The notes under the pieces are model-generated. The model had not been told where the DNA came from. It ran no database searches and worked only from the letters and a program-made list of their open reading frames with translations. A stretch of 64,000 nucleotides of DNA from Flavobacterium kingsejongi. GTDB lineage: Bacteria; Bacteroidota; Bacteroidia; Flavobacteriales; Flavobacteriaceae. The DNA lies in NCBI RefSeq assembly GCF_003076475.1, contig NZ_CP020919.1, forward strand, positions 1,736,001 through 1,800,000, written 5' to 3'. Positions within the stretch are counted from its first letter, which is position 1, and the number at the start of each line of letters is the position of its first letter. This document shows positions 44,060 through 52,031 of the stretch, piece by piece. A program made the position numbers and the translations under genes.

Positions 44060-44879
44060 TTGGAGTAGTTTCTTCTTCTAATTTAATAATTTCTTCTTTG
44101 TCCATGTTTTCAATGACATAGATATCGCCCACATTCGTCATGTCGTTAAACAGTCGGATGTTCAGGGTGTAGTAATTCGTTTCTTTATCAATGTAAATTT
44201 TATCAATAGTTCCAATAGGAATGTTTTCCGGGAAGATCACAGAGCGCCCACCGGTTACGATGGTATCGCCTTTGCGTACCGAAGCTAATCTTGGAACGTC
44301 AATTAACTGTACAAATCCGGTGCTTTCACCGTTCCAGATCAGCGATCCAAAGTGATTTGATTTTTTAATTTTAGCGTTGATTTGCGATTTACGGTTGAGG
44401 ATACTGATGACCGTTGCGTAATTATTGGATGTCTTTTCAATAATACCGACAATTCCCAGGCTGTTGATTACGCCCATATCAGGTTTGATGCCCTGCATTG
44501 CTCCACTTTTAATCGTAAGGTAATTTTCGGGAACATTATAGGAGTTTTTAATAACCTTAGATTGGATTACTTTGATAGTGTAGGCGCCAATCATGCTGTC
44601 TTTGACAATTGGCTTCAGGGAATCCGCTTTGTTGTACAGTATGGAACGCAGGTTGGCATTTTCAAGTGCCAGTTTATTATTTTCTTCTCGTAGGCTAAGA
44701 TAGGCTGTAGCTTCATCTATTTTGGAATAGATATATCCGGTAACCCCGTTTGCCGATGTAATCGCTTTACTCCTGTGAAAAGAATGCGACTGTATGGTCA
44801 GGGTTAACGAAATACCTAAAAGCAGCAAAAACAGCAATTTATTGCTGTTTTTAAAAATAAAATTTACTATTTGCTGCAT
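44052..44879 (-). CDS. mreC: Rod shape-determining protein MreC
   Basis: 275 residues. An N-terminal membrane helix (about 13-30) precedes a coiled coil (about 55-85, E-E-N-N-K-L-A-L-E-N-A-N-L-R). The periplasmic beta-domain core begins near 110; conserved pieces include I-K-P-D-M-G-V-I-N-S-L-G-I-V-G and L-N-R-K-S-Q-I-N-A-K. MreC joins MreB filaments to PBP2 in the periplasm. It follows mreB by 11 nt. Confidence 0.94.
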   Translation of the reverse strand: MQQIVNFIFKNSNKLLFLLLLGISLTLTIQSHSFHRSKAITSANGVTGYIYSKIDEATAYLSLREENNKLALENANLRSILYNKADSLKPIVKDSMIGAYTIKVIQSKVIKNSYNVPENYLTIKSGAMQGIKPDMGVINSLGIVGIIEKTSNNYATVISILNRKSQINAKIKKSNHFGSLIWNGESTGFVQLIDVPRLASVRKGDTIVTGGRSVIFPENIPIGTIDKIYIDKETNYYTLNIRLFNDMTNVGDIYVIENMDKEEIIKLEEETTPNE

Positions 44880-44890
44880 GTACTATGCTG

Positions 44891-45919
44891 TTATTTTATG
44901 AGAATACTTTTGAATTTTTGAATGTTTTTAAGAGCCATTCCTGTTCCACGTACGACAGCTCTTAAAGGATCTTCTGCAATGTAAACAGGTAAGTCCGTTT
45001 TCTGTGAAATCCTTTTGTCCAGTCCTCTTAGCATCGATCCACCACCAGCAAGGTAAATACCGGTATTGTAAATATCTGCGGCAAGTTCCGGAGGTGTTTG
45101 TGACAGGGTTTCCATCACGGCATCCTCAATGCGTTGAATCGATTTGTCCAAGGCTTTAGCAATTTCGCGGAAGGATACTTCTACTTGCTTTGGTTTCCCG
45201 GTTAGCAAATCCCTTCCCTGTACGGACATATCATCTGGTGGTGTTTCCAAATCTTCGGTCGCAGCACCAATGGTGATTTTTATTTTTTCAGCCGTACTTT
45301 CTCCTACGAAAAGGTTGTGCTGGGTTCTCATATAATAAACGATGTCATTTGTAAAAACGTCACCGGCAATTTTTACAGATTTGTCACATACAATTCCTCC
45401 AAGAGCAATTACCGCAATCTCTGTAGTACCACCACCGATATCAACGATCATATTTCCTTTTGGTTGCATGATATCAATTCCAATACCAATCGCAGCAGCC
45501 ATTGGCTCATGGATCAGGTATACTTCTTTTCCGTTTACACGCTCACACGATTCTTTTACCGCACGCATTTCCACTTCGGTAATTCCGGAAGGGATACATA
45601 CGACCATACGAAGCGCTGGAGTAAACATCCTTTTCTTCAGTGCGGGAATGCTTTTGATGAACATACTGATCATTTTTTCAGAAGCATCGAAATCAGCAAT
45701 TACACCGTCTTTCAGTGGCCTTATGGTCTTAATGTTTTCATGCGTTTTCCCCTGCATCATATTCGCCTCCTTACCCACAGCTATAATTTTGCCAGAGATA
45801 CGATCACGGGCAACTATTGAAGGGCTGTCAATCACAACTTTGTCGTTGTGGATGATAAGTGTATTTGCGGTACCAAGGTCGATCGCAATGTCCTCGGTCA
45901 TGAAATCAAAAAATCCCAT
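44891..45919 (-). CDS. mreB: Rod shape-determining actin homologue MreB
   Basis: 342 residues. MreB forms membrane-bound ATP filaments that guide cell-wall elongation. Actin-fold motifs are clear: D-L-G-T-A-N-T near residue 15 (phosphate 1), D-I-G-G-G-T-T-E near 166 (phosphate 2), I-Y-L-A-G-G-G-S-M-L near 290 (adenosine), and E-P-M-A-A-A-I-G near 140. An N-terminal M-G-F-F-D-F-M helix can insert in the membrane. A separate -7 box lies upstream, so it can be transcribed apart from purH. Confidence 0.96.
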   Translation of the reverse strand: MGFFDFMTEDIAIDLGTANTLIIHNDKVVIDSPSIVARDRISGKIIAVGKEANMMQGKTHENIKTIRPLKDGVIADFDASEKMISMFIKSIPALKKRMFTPALRMVVCIPSGITEVEMRAVKESCERVNGKEVYLIHEPMAAAIGIGIDIMQPKGNMIVDIGGGTTEIAVIALGGIVCDKSVKIAGDVFTNDIVYYMRTQHNLFVGESTAEKIKITIGAATEDLETPPDDMSVQGRDLLTGKPKQVEVSFREIAKALDKSIQRIEDAVMETLSQTPPELAADIYNTGIYLAGGGSMLRGLDKRISQKTDLPVYIAEDPLRAVVRGTGMALKNIQKFKSILIK

Positions 45920-45960
45920 AAGTCATTTAAGGGTTTAAAAGTTTATAATATACTAGCCTG

Positions 45961-45968
45961 CAAAGGTA
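45961..45968 (-). promoter_or_regulatory. -7 box before mreB
   Basis: On the minus strand TACCTTTG followed by C matches TAnnTTTG exactly, 41 nt before the mreB ATG in the 55-nt gap after purH. No -33 TTTG is seen at normal spacing. Confidence 0.5.
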
Positions 45969-45974
45969 AACAAA

Positions 45975-47501
45975 TTAATGTTTGAAATGACGTGTGCCGG
46001 TAAATACCATGGCAACTTTATTTTCATTACAATATTTAATACTTTGTTCATCTTTTATGGAACCACCTGGCTGAATTACTGCAGTTATACCAGCAAGATG
46101 TGCAATTTCCACACAATCTGGGAAAGGGAAAAATGCATCACTGGCCATTACAGCTCCGTTTAGGTCAAAATTAAACAAATGTGCTTTTTCAATCGCGTGC
46201 TTTAAAGCATCTACTCTTGAAGTTTGTCCGGTTCCTGAGGCAACCAACTGGCCATTTTTGGCAAAAACAATAGTGTTGGATTTGGTATGCTTGCAAATTT
46301 TAGATGCAAAAAGTAAATCCTGAACTTCCTGTTCAGAAGGGGCTGTAATGGTAACGGTCTTTAAATGCTCTTTATTGTCGGTAATGTTGTCTTTATCCTG
46401 AATTAACAAACCATTAAGACAAGTGCGTACCTGCTTCTCTGGTAAGGTAACATCATTTTGTACTAAGATGATCCTGTTTTTCTTCTCTTCTAATATCACC
46501 ATTGCTTCAGCATCATAGGAAGGAGCAATCACAACTTCACAGAATAGTTTGTTGATTTCTTGTGCAGTCTCGATATCGATATTGGTATTTGAAATCAACA
46601 CGCCTCCGAAAGCAGAAGTAGGGTCGCCAGCCAAAGCATCAAGGTAAGCTGCTTTGATAGTGCTTCTTGTTGCTACACCACAGGCATTATTGTGCTTCAG
46701 AATGGCAAAAGTAGGGTTGTCATTTTTAAATTCCTGCATCAGGTTTACTGCAGCATCAACATCCAGGAGGTTGTTGTATGATAATTCCTTACCGTGTGTT
46801 TTTTTGAAAATCGCATCAAAATCCCCAAAGAAATATCCTTTTTGATGTGGGTTTTCACCATAACGTAAAATCTGGCCGTTTTCCTGGCTGGATTTGAAAT
46901 ACGTTTCATCAGTATTGAAATAGTTGAAAATTGCTGAATCGTAATGAGAAGAAACGTGGAATGCTTTTGTAGCCAAAAGTTTTCGGTCTTCCAGCGTTGT
47001 AGCTCCATTCTGGTTCGTAATCAATTCCAGGAAGGAAGCATATTGCTGTACGGAAGAGATAATTACAGTATCTTTAAAATTCTTAGCCGCAGCCCGGATT
47101 AAGGAAATGCCACCGATGTCGATTTTTTCGATAATATCCGCTTCAGAAGCGCCGGATGCAACAGTTTTTTCAAAAGGGTACAGGTCAACAATCACTAAAT
47201 CAATTTGTGGAATATTGTATTCTTCCATTTGCTGCACGTCACCTTCATGGTCCTGACGGTTCAGGATACCTCCAAATACTTTTGGATGAAGTGTTTTAAC
47301 ACGTCCGCCAAGTATAGAAGGATAAGAAGTTACATCTTCAACCGGTACAACAGGGATGCCTAAGTTTTTAAGAAATTCCTCTGTTCCTCCTGTAGAATAG
47401 AACGTAACATTTTGTTCGTGTAGTTTTTTTACTATCGGTTCTAATCCCTCTTTAGAGAAGACTGAAATCAATGCTGATTTAATGCTTTTTGCTGTGCTCA
47501 T
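45975..47501 (-). CDS. purH: Bifunctional AICAR formyltransferase/IMP cyclohydrolase
   Basis: 508 residues from the ATG at 47501; an in-frame ATG at 47606 would place an implausible 35-residue leader and run through the promoter. The N-terminal MGS-like IMP cyclohydrolase domain (about 5-145) holds S-T-G-G-T near 35 and G-G-R-V-K-T-L-H-P near 64. The C-terminal formyltransferase domain (about 190-508) has L-R-Y-G-E-N-P-H-Q-K, L-K-H-N-N-A-C-G and S-D-A-F-F-P-F-P-D. It performs the last two steps of IMP synthesis. The mre cluster follows 55 nt downstream. Confidence 0.95.
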   Translation of the reverse strand: MSTAKSIKSALISVFSKEGLEPIVKKLHEQNVTFYSTGGTEEFLKNLGIPVVPVEDVTSYPSILGGRVKTLHPKVFGGILNRQDHEGDVQQMEEYNIPQIDLVIVDLYPFEKTVASGASEADIIEKIDIGGISLIRAAAKNFKDTVIISSVQQYASFLELITNQNGATTLEDRKLLATKAFHVSSHYDSAIFNYFNTDETYFKSSQENGQILRYGENPHQKGYFFGDFDAIFKKTHGKELSYNNLLDVDAAVNLMQEFKNDNPTFAILKHNNACGVATRSTIKAAYLDALAGDPTSAFGGVLISNTNIDIETAQEINKLFCEVVIAPSYDAEAMVILEEKKNRIILVQNDVTLPEKQVRTCLNGLLIQDKDNITDNKEHLKTVTITAPSEQEVQDLLFASKICKHTKSNTIVFAKNGQLVASGTGQTSRVDALKHAIEKAHLFNFDLNGAVMASDAFFPFPDCVEIAHLAGITAVIQPGGSIKDEQSIKYCNENKVAMVFTGTRHFKH

Positions 47502-47523
47502 TGTGTTGTTGTTTTTGAAGGTG

Positions 47524-47554
47524 CAAAAGTAATCATTTGGGACTGAATTACCAA
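47524..47554 (-). promoter_or_regulatory. Promoter of the purH-mre cluster
   Basis: On the minus strand TACTTTTG followed by C (47524-47531) is an exact -7 box. TTGG at 47551-47554, 19 nt upstream, is a one-mismatch -33 element. The box is 22 nt before the purH ATG. Confidence 0.55.
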
Positions 47555-47746
47555 TGTGGATATGTGCAATATTTAACAGCTTTGTGATCTTTTTTTTATA
47601 CGACAATGTTTTTTCTATTTTAAGCTCCCGAATTTTGCTTTTAGTGCTGGAGTTGTGTTTTATACAGATTCAATTCGGCCCATTTTTTTTGGGTTATTAA
47701 AGTCCTTGAAGCCGCTATTGGATTCCCGTTTTTAAGGTGATCTGTT

Positions 47747-47776
47747 TTTGAGGCGTGTAAAAAAAGATTAGGTTTT
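47747..47776 (+). promoter_or_regulatory. Candidate promoter of the MacB-like permease gene
   Basis: TTTG (47747-47750) and TAGGTTTT (47769-47776), 18 nt apart, fit TTTG-N19-TAnnTTTG closely with one -7 mismatch. The ATG is 42 nt downstream at 47819. Confidence 0.4.
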
Positions 47777-47818
47777 TCTCTATTTTTTCTTCAATTTTAC
47801 AAGAGTAAAAATGTAGCT

Positions 47819-49069
47819 ATGGTAGTTTATTTCCGCTTGCTGGGCGAAAGCCTGAGTTTTGCACTGAATGCGCTCCGCAATAATAAGTTGAGGACTTTGT
47901 TGTCGCTTTTAGGAGTTACAATTGGGATTTTCTCCATTATTGCAGTACTTGCTGCTGTGGATTCTTTGGATACTAAAATTAAGAACGACCTGAGTTCCCT
48001 GGATAAAAACACCATTTATTTATTGCGTTTTTCTTTCGGCCCTACCGATATCCCCCAATGGAAGCGCGAGCAATTTCCAGATGTGACGTATGAAGAATTC
48101 CAGTACCTGAGCCGGAACCTGAATGATGTCGATAAAATTAGCTTTAATGTTTTTACACGGGATGAGAATATAAAATACGATACCAAAACCGTTACAGGCG
48201 TTAAAGTGGCGCCAAGTACAGATCAGTATCAGGGAATCCGGGGTTTTGAATTCTCGGAAGGCCGCTTTTTCAACGAGTCGGAATCCAATTCCGGCACACC
48301 TGTTATTATAATAGGGCATGAAGTCGCACAGGGGCTTTTTGGGGATAGTGATCCTATCGGAAAAAAAGTGCGGTTGTACGGCCAGCGCTTTACGGTGATA
48401 GGGGTTTTGAAAAAACAAGGTGCCAGTGCATTTGGCGATACGAACGATAATACCGTAGCTTTTCCGGTTAACTTTCTCCGGAGATTGTATGGCGATAATA
48501 GTAAGTCACTCACGCCAGCGATTATGATTAAGCCTGCTAAAGGTGTTGATATGGAGGCTTTTAAAGGAGAATTGAGTCAGAAGTTACGCAATTTCAGAGG
48601 GATGAAACCTGGAGAAATTGATAATTTTTTCGTGAATGTTTTCTCGGGCTTTACCGATATCATCGATGGGATTGTTGGCGGATTGAAAATTGGTGGGTGG
48701 ATTATCAGTGGCTTCTCCCTTATTGTTGGTGGCTTCGGGATTGCTAATATTATGTTTGTATCGGTAAAAGAACGAACGAATCTTATCGGGATCCAGAAGG
48801 CTTTAGGGGCAAAAAATAGATTTATCCTGTTTCAGTTTTTATTTGAGGCTGTCATACTGTCCCTGATCGGAGGGCTGGTGGGGCTTTTCCTGGTTTGGAT
48901 GATCGCCCTGATCATGACCAATGTGCTCGATTTCGAATTTATATTGAGTTTTAATAATATCGTTTTGGGAACTACAGTTGCGGGGGTTATTGGATTGCTC
49001 TCCGGGATTATTCCTGCGGTGATTGCATCGCGCCTGGATCCGGTAGAAGCGATTCGTACCGGTATGTAG
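47819..49069 (+). CDS. MacB/FtsX-like ABC transporter permease
   Basis: 416 residues. The N-terminus has A-L-N-A-L-R-N-N-K-L-R-T-L-L-S-L-L-G-V-T-I-G, the MacB_PCD start with its first helix. A periplasmic domain follows (about 50-280), then three helices of the FtsX domain (about 290-415), ending A-x-R-L-D-P-V-E-A-I-R. Such permeases act in mechanotransmission or export of lipoproteins, peptides or toxins, with an ATPase encoded elsewhere. No ATPase or adaptor gene is adjacent. Confidence 0.9.
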   Translation: MVVYFRLLGESLSFALNALRNNKLRTLLSLLGVTIGIFSIIAVLAAVDSLDTKIKNDLSSLDKNTIYLLRFSFGPTDIPQWKREQFPDVTYEEFQYLSRNLNDVDKISFNVFTRDENIKYDTKTVTGVKVAPSTDQYQGIRGFEFSEGRFFNESESNSGTPVIIIGHEVAQGLFGDSDPIGKKVRLYGQRFTVIGVLKKQGASAFGDTNDNTVAFPVNFLRRLYGDNSKSLTPAIMIKPAKGVDMEAFKGELSQKLRNFRGMKPGEIDNFFVNVFSGFTDIIDGIVGGLKIGGWIISGFSLIVGGFGIANIMFVSVKERTNLIGIQKALGAKNRFILFQFLFEAVILSLIGGLVGLFLVWMIALIMTNVLDFEFILSFNNIVLGTTVAGVIGLLSGIIPAVIASRLDPVEAIRTGM

Positions 49070-49073
49070 TTTT

Positions 49074-49844
49074 TTACTCCTTATTACGGATCAGTATAAA
49101 ATAATTTCGCTCAAAATCTTTAATAGTATATGATGGATGGAGAGGGCTGGTTTTGCTTTCCAATTCTAATTGGTCTTTTTTCAGAGCCCATTTCCCTTTA
49201 TACAAAATTGCTTCTTTTGAATCTTTTTGAATCATCTGAATTGAAAGCTGATTCTCTTTTTGGAATGTCACAGTGAATTGTGGTATTCCAGAAAATGTCG
49301 TAGCGCGCTGGTTTTTACTGTTTTCTATGCCAGCCTTACTATACTGTTGGTGGAAAATAGCACAATCCTGAGTAATGCATCGCGCCTGAAAATTGGGATG
49401 GATGAAAAATAGCGTATCTGCGTTTTGTGTGCTGCGTACATCCCAGGATTTTTCGAATAGTTTAGGATCGATAGGGGATGCTGCCGCACGTTTCATAAAG
49501 ATAGTGTCAATAGTGTGGGTATTCCCTTTTCGGGCACCACCACCATGAGTGCTCATTTCAAAAAAATGCTTTTCCTGATAGCCTTCTTTTGTTATGGTAA
49601 AACCATAGGCCAGGGGTGGGGCTTCCATTGTTAGCAGTTCCGTGATCAGGAATTGTGAATAGCGTTGCTCCTTTAAGGTAAAGCTGCCGTCGTTTTGTGA
49701 TTGTGTTTCTGCAATGGCTGCGCCCGGTATTGGGTTGCCTTCAAAATCGGTGACTGTACCGCGGATTTCCGGTCTTTGCAGCCGGGATATGCAGGAACTA
49801 AAGGTTATAAGCAGAAGTATCGGGAATAGGTACTGTTTTATCAT
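49074..49844 (-). CDS. Lipoprotein with carboxypeptidase-regulatory-like domain
   Basis: 256 residues from the ATG at 49844, which gives a signal ending T-F-S-S-C (lipobox, Cys near 18); eight residues upstream would spoil it. Residues 25-95 look like a CarboxypepD_reg-like domain (R-G-T-V-T-D-F-E-G-N-P-I-P-G-A-A-I). The rest is not recognised. It may be anchored on the outer membrane. It converges with the MacB-like gene, 4 nt apart, with no terminator between. Confidence 0.7.
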   Translation of the reverse strand: MIKQYLFPILLLITFSSCISRLQRPEIRGTVTDFEGNPIPGAAIAETQSQNDGSFTLKEQRYSQFLITELLTMEAPPLAYGFTITKEGYQEKHFFEMSTHGGGARKGNTHTIDTIFMKRAAASPIDPKLFEKSWDVRSTQNADTLFFIHPNFQARCITQDCAIFHQQYSKAGIENSKNQRATTFSGIPQFTVTFQKENQLSIQMIQKDSKEAILYKGKWALKKDQLELESKTSPLHPSYTIKDFERNYFILIRNKE

Positions 49845-49977
49845 AGGTGTTGGTGGATACTGCAACAAAATTTATAGGATGCGCTCCTATTGTTACTTTT
49901 CGCAGCTGCATCAAATAGGGGAGGTCTGGGGAAACAGCATCGCGAAAAGTCAGGTTGTGTTTCATTATTAGGTAAAA

Positions 49978-50002
49978 AAAATCCCGGAAAGTCCGGGATT
50001 TT
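49978..50002 (-). terminator. Terminator downstream of accD
   Basis: An 11-bp stem AAAATCCCGGA/complement with a 3-nt loop lies directly after the accD stop on the minus strand, followed by seven or more T on that strand. Confidence 0.85.
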
Positions 50003-50005
50003 AAA

Positions 50006-50860
50006 TTATCGAATATCTTGATTCAAAATTAAATCGAGATATAAATTGATTTTGTCTTTGAGTTCCTTTCGGGGTGTAATGAAATCAAGGAAGCCATGCT
50101 CCATTACAAATTCAGCAGTCTGAAAACCTTCTGGCAGCTCTTTTCCGGTGGTGTCTTTTACAACACGTGGGCCAGCAAATCCAATCAATGCTCCCGGCTC
50201 TGAGATATTAACGTCACCAAGCATTGCGTAAGAAGCTGTAGTTCCTCCGGTTGTTGGGTCAGTACACAAAGAGATGTATGGAATCTTGGCATCTGCTAAC
50301 TGAGCCAATTTCGCTGAAGTTTTGGCCAATTGCATTAAAGAATACGCTGCTTCCATCATACGCGCTCCGCCAGATTTTGAAATCATGACGAAAGGAATAT
50401 TGTTTTTGATAGAGTGGTCAATTCCTCTTGCAATTTTTTCCCCTACTACTGCACCCATTGATCCGCCGATAAAGGCAAAATCCATACAGCATATTACCAG
50501 GTCTTTCCCTTTTGATTTGCCTACACCAGTACGGACAGCATCTTTCAATTTGGTTTTCTCCATCGCATCATTCAAACGATCGGAATATTTTTTGGTGTCA
50601 ACAAATTTCAGCGGATCTTTAGACGTGATATTCTTGTCTAATTCTTTAAATTCATTGTTGTCAAATAATATTTCAAAATATTCCTTGCTTCCGATTCTTA
50701 CGTGGTAACCATCTTCAGGGCTTACATAAAAATTTCGTGCAAGCTCATCTGTATCGATGATTTTTCCAGTCGGAGATTTATACCAAAGTCCTTTTGGGAC
50801 ATCTTTTTTATCTTCGGTTGCGGTTTGAATTCCTTTTTCTGTTCTTTTAAACCAAGCCAT
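50006..50860 (-). CDS. accD: Acetyl-CoA carboxylase carboxyltransferase beta subunit, no zinc-finger Cys
   Basis: 284 residues. With AccA it moves carboxyl from biotin to acetyl-CoA, the first step of fatty acid synthesis. The crotonase-like core is intact: [10 protein letters not shown] near 127, S-K-S-G-G-A-R-M near 155, T-G-G-T-T-A-S-Y near 200, and L-I-G-F-A-G-P-R-V near 222. The N-terminal zinc ribbon of usual AccD has four Cys; here the region reads Y-K-S-P-T-G-K and V-S-P-E-D-G-Y, so all four are replaced. It follows fbaA by 56 nt. Confidence 0.93.
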   Translation of the reverse strand: MAWFKRTEKGIQTATEDKKDVPKGLWYKSPTGKIIDTDELARNFYVSPEDGYHVRIGSKEYFEILFDNNEFKELDKNITSKDPLKFVDTKKYSDRLNDAMEKTKLKDAVRTGVGKSKGKDLVICCMDFAFIGGSMGAVVGEKIARGIDHSIKNNIPFVMISKSGGARMMEAAYSLMQLAKTSAKLAQLADAKIPYISLCTDPTTGGTTASYAMLGDVNISEPGALIGFAGPRVVKDTTGKELPEGFQTAEFVMEHGFLDFITPRKELKDKINLYLDLILNQDIR

Positions 50861-50916
50861 ATATGTAATATTCAGTGTGCTGTTGCGGGAGTTGAAGCCA
50901 GTAACAGTACGTTAAA

Positions 50917-51984
50917 CTATAGTGTATTTATGTTGTTCAAGTCTTCGAAAGCTTGCTCTAATCGTTTGATGAAAGTAAGTTCTCCTTCACGTGCCCATTT
51001 TCTAGGATCGTAATATTTTTTGTTCGGTACTTCAGCTCCTTCAGGATTACCAATTTGTGTTTTCAGGTAATCGATGTTTTTAACCATATAATCACGGATA
51101 CCTTCAGTAAACGCAAATTGTAAGTCGGTATCCAGGTTCATTTTGATTACACCATAACCAATAGCTTCTCTGATTTCTTCTACTGTAGATCCTGATCCAC
51201 CGTGGAATACGAAGTCTACAGGGTTTTTCTCTGTGTTGAATTTTTCCTGAACGAAATCTTGTGAGTTTTTAAGGATTTTCGGAGTAAGTTTTACGTTTCC
51301 TGGTTTGTATACACCATGTACGTTCCCGAATGCCGCTGCAATAGTGAATCTTGGGCTTACTTTCAGAAGTTCTTCATAAGCATAAGCAACTTCTTCCGGT
51401 TGTGTGTATAGTTTTGAGCTGTCTACATCAGAGTTGTCAACACCGTCTTCTTCACCACCAGTGATTCCAAGTTCGATTTCAAGTGTCATTCCCATTTTGC
51501 TCATACGCTCCAGGTATTTTTTTGAAATCTCCAGGTTCTCTTCAATTGGCTCTTCAGAAAGGTCAATCATGTGAGAGCTGAATAATGGTTTTCCTGTTTC
51601 AGCAAAATGTTTTTCGCTGGCATCCAATAAGCCATCAATCCAAGGCAATAATTTTTTAGCACAATGGTCAGTATGTAAAATTACTGTCGCTCCGTAAGCT
51701 TCAGCAAGGGTATGAATGTGTTTTGCTCCTGCAACACCACCTAATATAGCTGCTTTTTCATTTTCATTAGATAATCCTTTTCCAGCATTGAACAGACAGC
51801 CACCGTTAGAGAACTGAATGATAACCGGAGCATTTACTTTCGCAGCAGTTTCAAGCACTGCATTGATGGTATTTGAACCTGTAACATTGATAGCCGGTAA
51901 TGCAAATCCTTTTTCTTTTGCGTAATTAAAAATTTCCTGAACCTGATCTCCGGTAGCAACTCCTGGTTTAATATTATGTGCCAT
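50917..51984 (-). CDS. fbaA: Fructose-bisphosphate aldolase, class II
   Basis: 355 residues. It splits fructose 1,6-bisphosphate into dihydroxyacetone phosphate and glyceraldehyde 3-phosphate with a zinc ion. Class IIA features: V-I-L-H-T-D-H-C near 105 with metal His, L-E-I-E-L-G-I-T-G-G-E-E-D near 170, F-G-N-V-H-G-V near 220, F-H-G-G-S-G-S near 260 and I-K-M-N-L-D-T-D near 285. Length is normal. A -7 box precedes it and accD follows at 56 nt. Confidence 0.95.
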   Translation of the reverse strand: MAHNIKPGVATGDQVQEIFNYAKEKGFALPAINVTGSNTINAVLETAAKVNAPVIIQFSNGGCLFNAGKGLSNENEKAAILGGVAGAKHIHTLAEAYGATVILHTDHCAKKLLPWIDGLLDASEKHFAETGKPLFSSHMIDLSEEPIEENLEISKKYLERMSKMGMTLEIELGITGGEEDGVDNSDVDSSKLYTQPEEVAYAYEELLKVSPRFTIAAAFGNVHGVYKPGNVKLTPKILKNSQDFVQEKFNTEKNPVDFVFHGGSGSTVEEIREAIGYGVIKMNLDTDLQFAFTEGIRDYMVKNIDYLKTQIGNPEGAEVPNKKYYDPRKWAREGELTFIKRLEQAFEDLNNINTL

Positions 51985-52011
51985 TATTTAGTTTTTTTGA
52001 TTATAAGTCTA

Positions 52012-52019
52012 CAAAAATA
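52012..52019 (-). promoter_or_regulatory. -7 box of fbaA
   Basis: On the minus strand TATTTTTG matches TAnnTTTG exactly, 27 nt before the fbaA ATG and within the 47-nt gap after tamL. No -33 TTTG is visible. Confidence 0.45.
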
Positions 52020-52031
52020 ATAATTCTACAC

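Larger units (their letters stand above)
47502..47818. other. 317-nt divergent intergenic region
   Basis: The gap separates purH (-) from the MacB-like permease (+). It holds candidate promoters for both at 47524-47554 and 47747-47776. No hairpin or open frame in the middle can be supported. Confidence 0.6.

Noticed and set aside
45342..45938. 198-codon plus-strand open frame opposite mreB
   Set aside because: It is the antisense of a strongly conserved gene and has Ser/Ile-rich shadow composition.
47819..49069. Lone MacB/FtsX-like permease as part of a new export system
   Set aside because: No ATPase, adaptor or peptide gene lies next to it, so there is no sequence basis for a complete system here.
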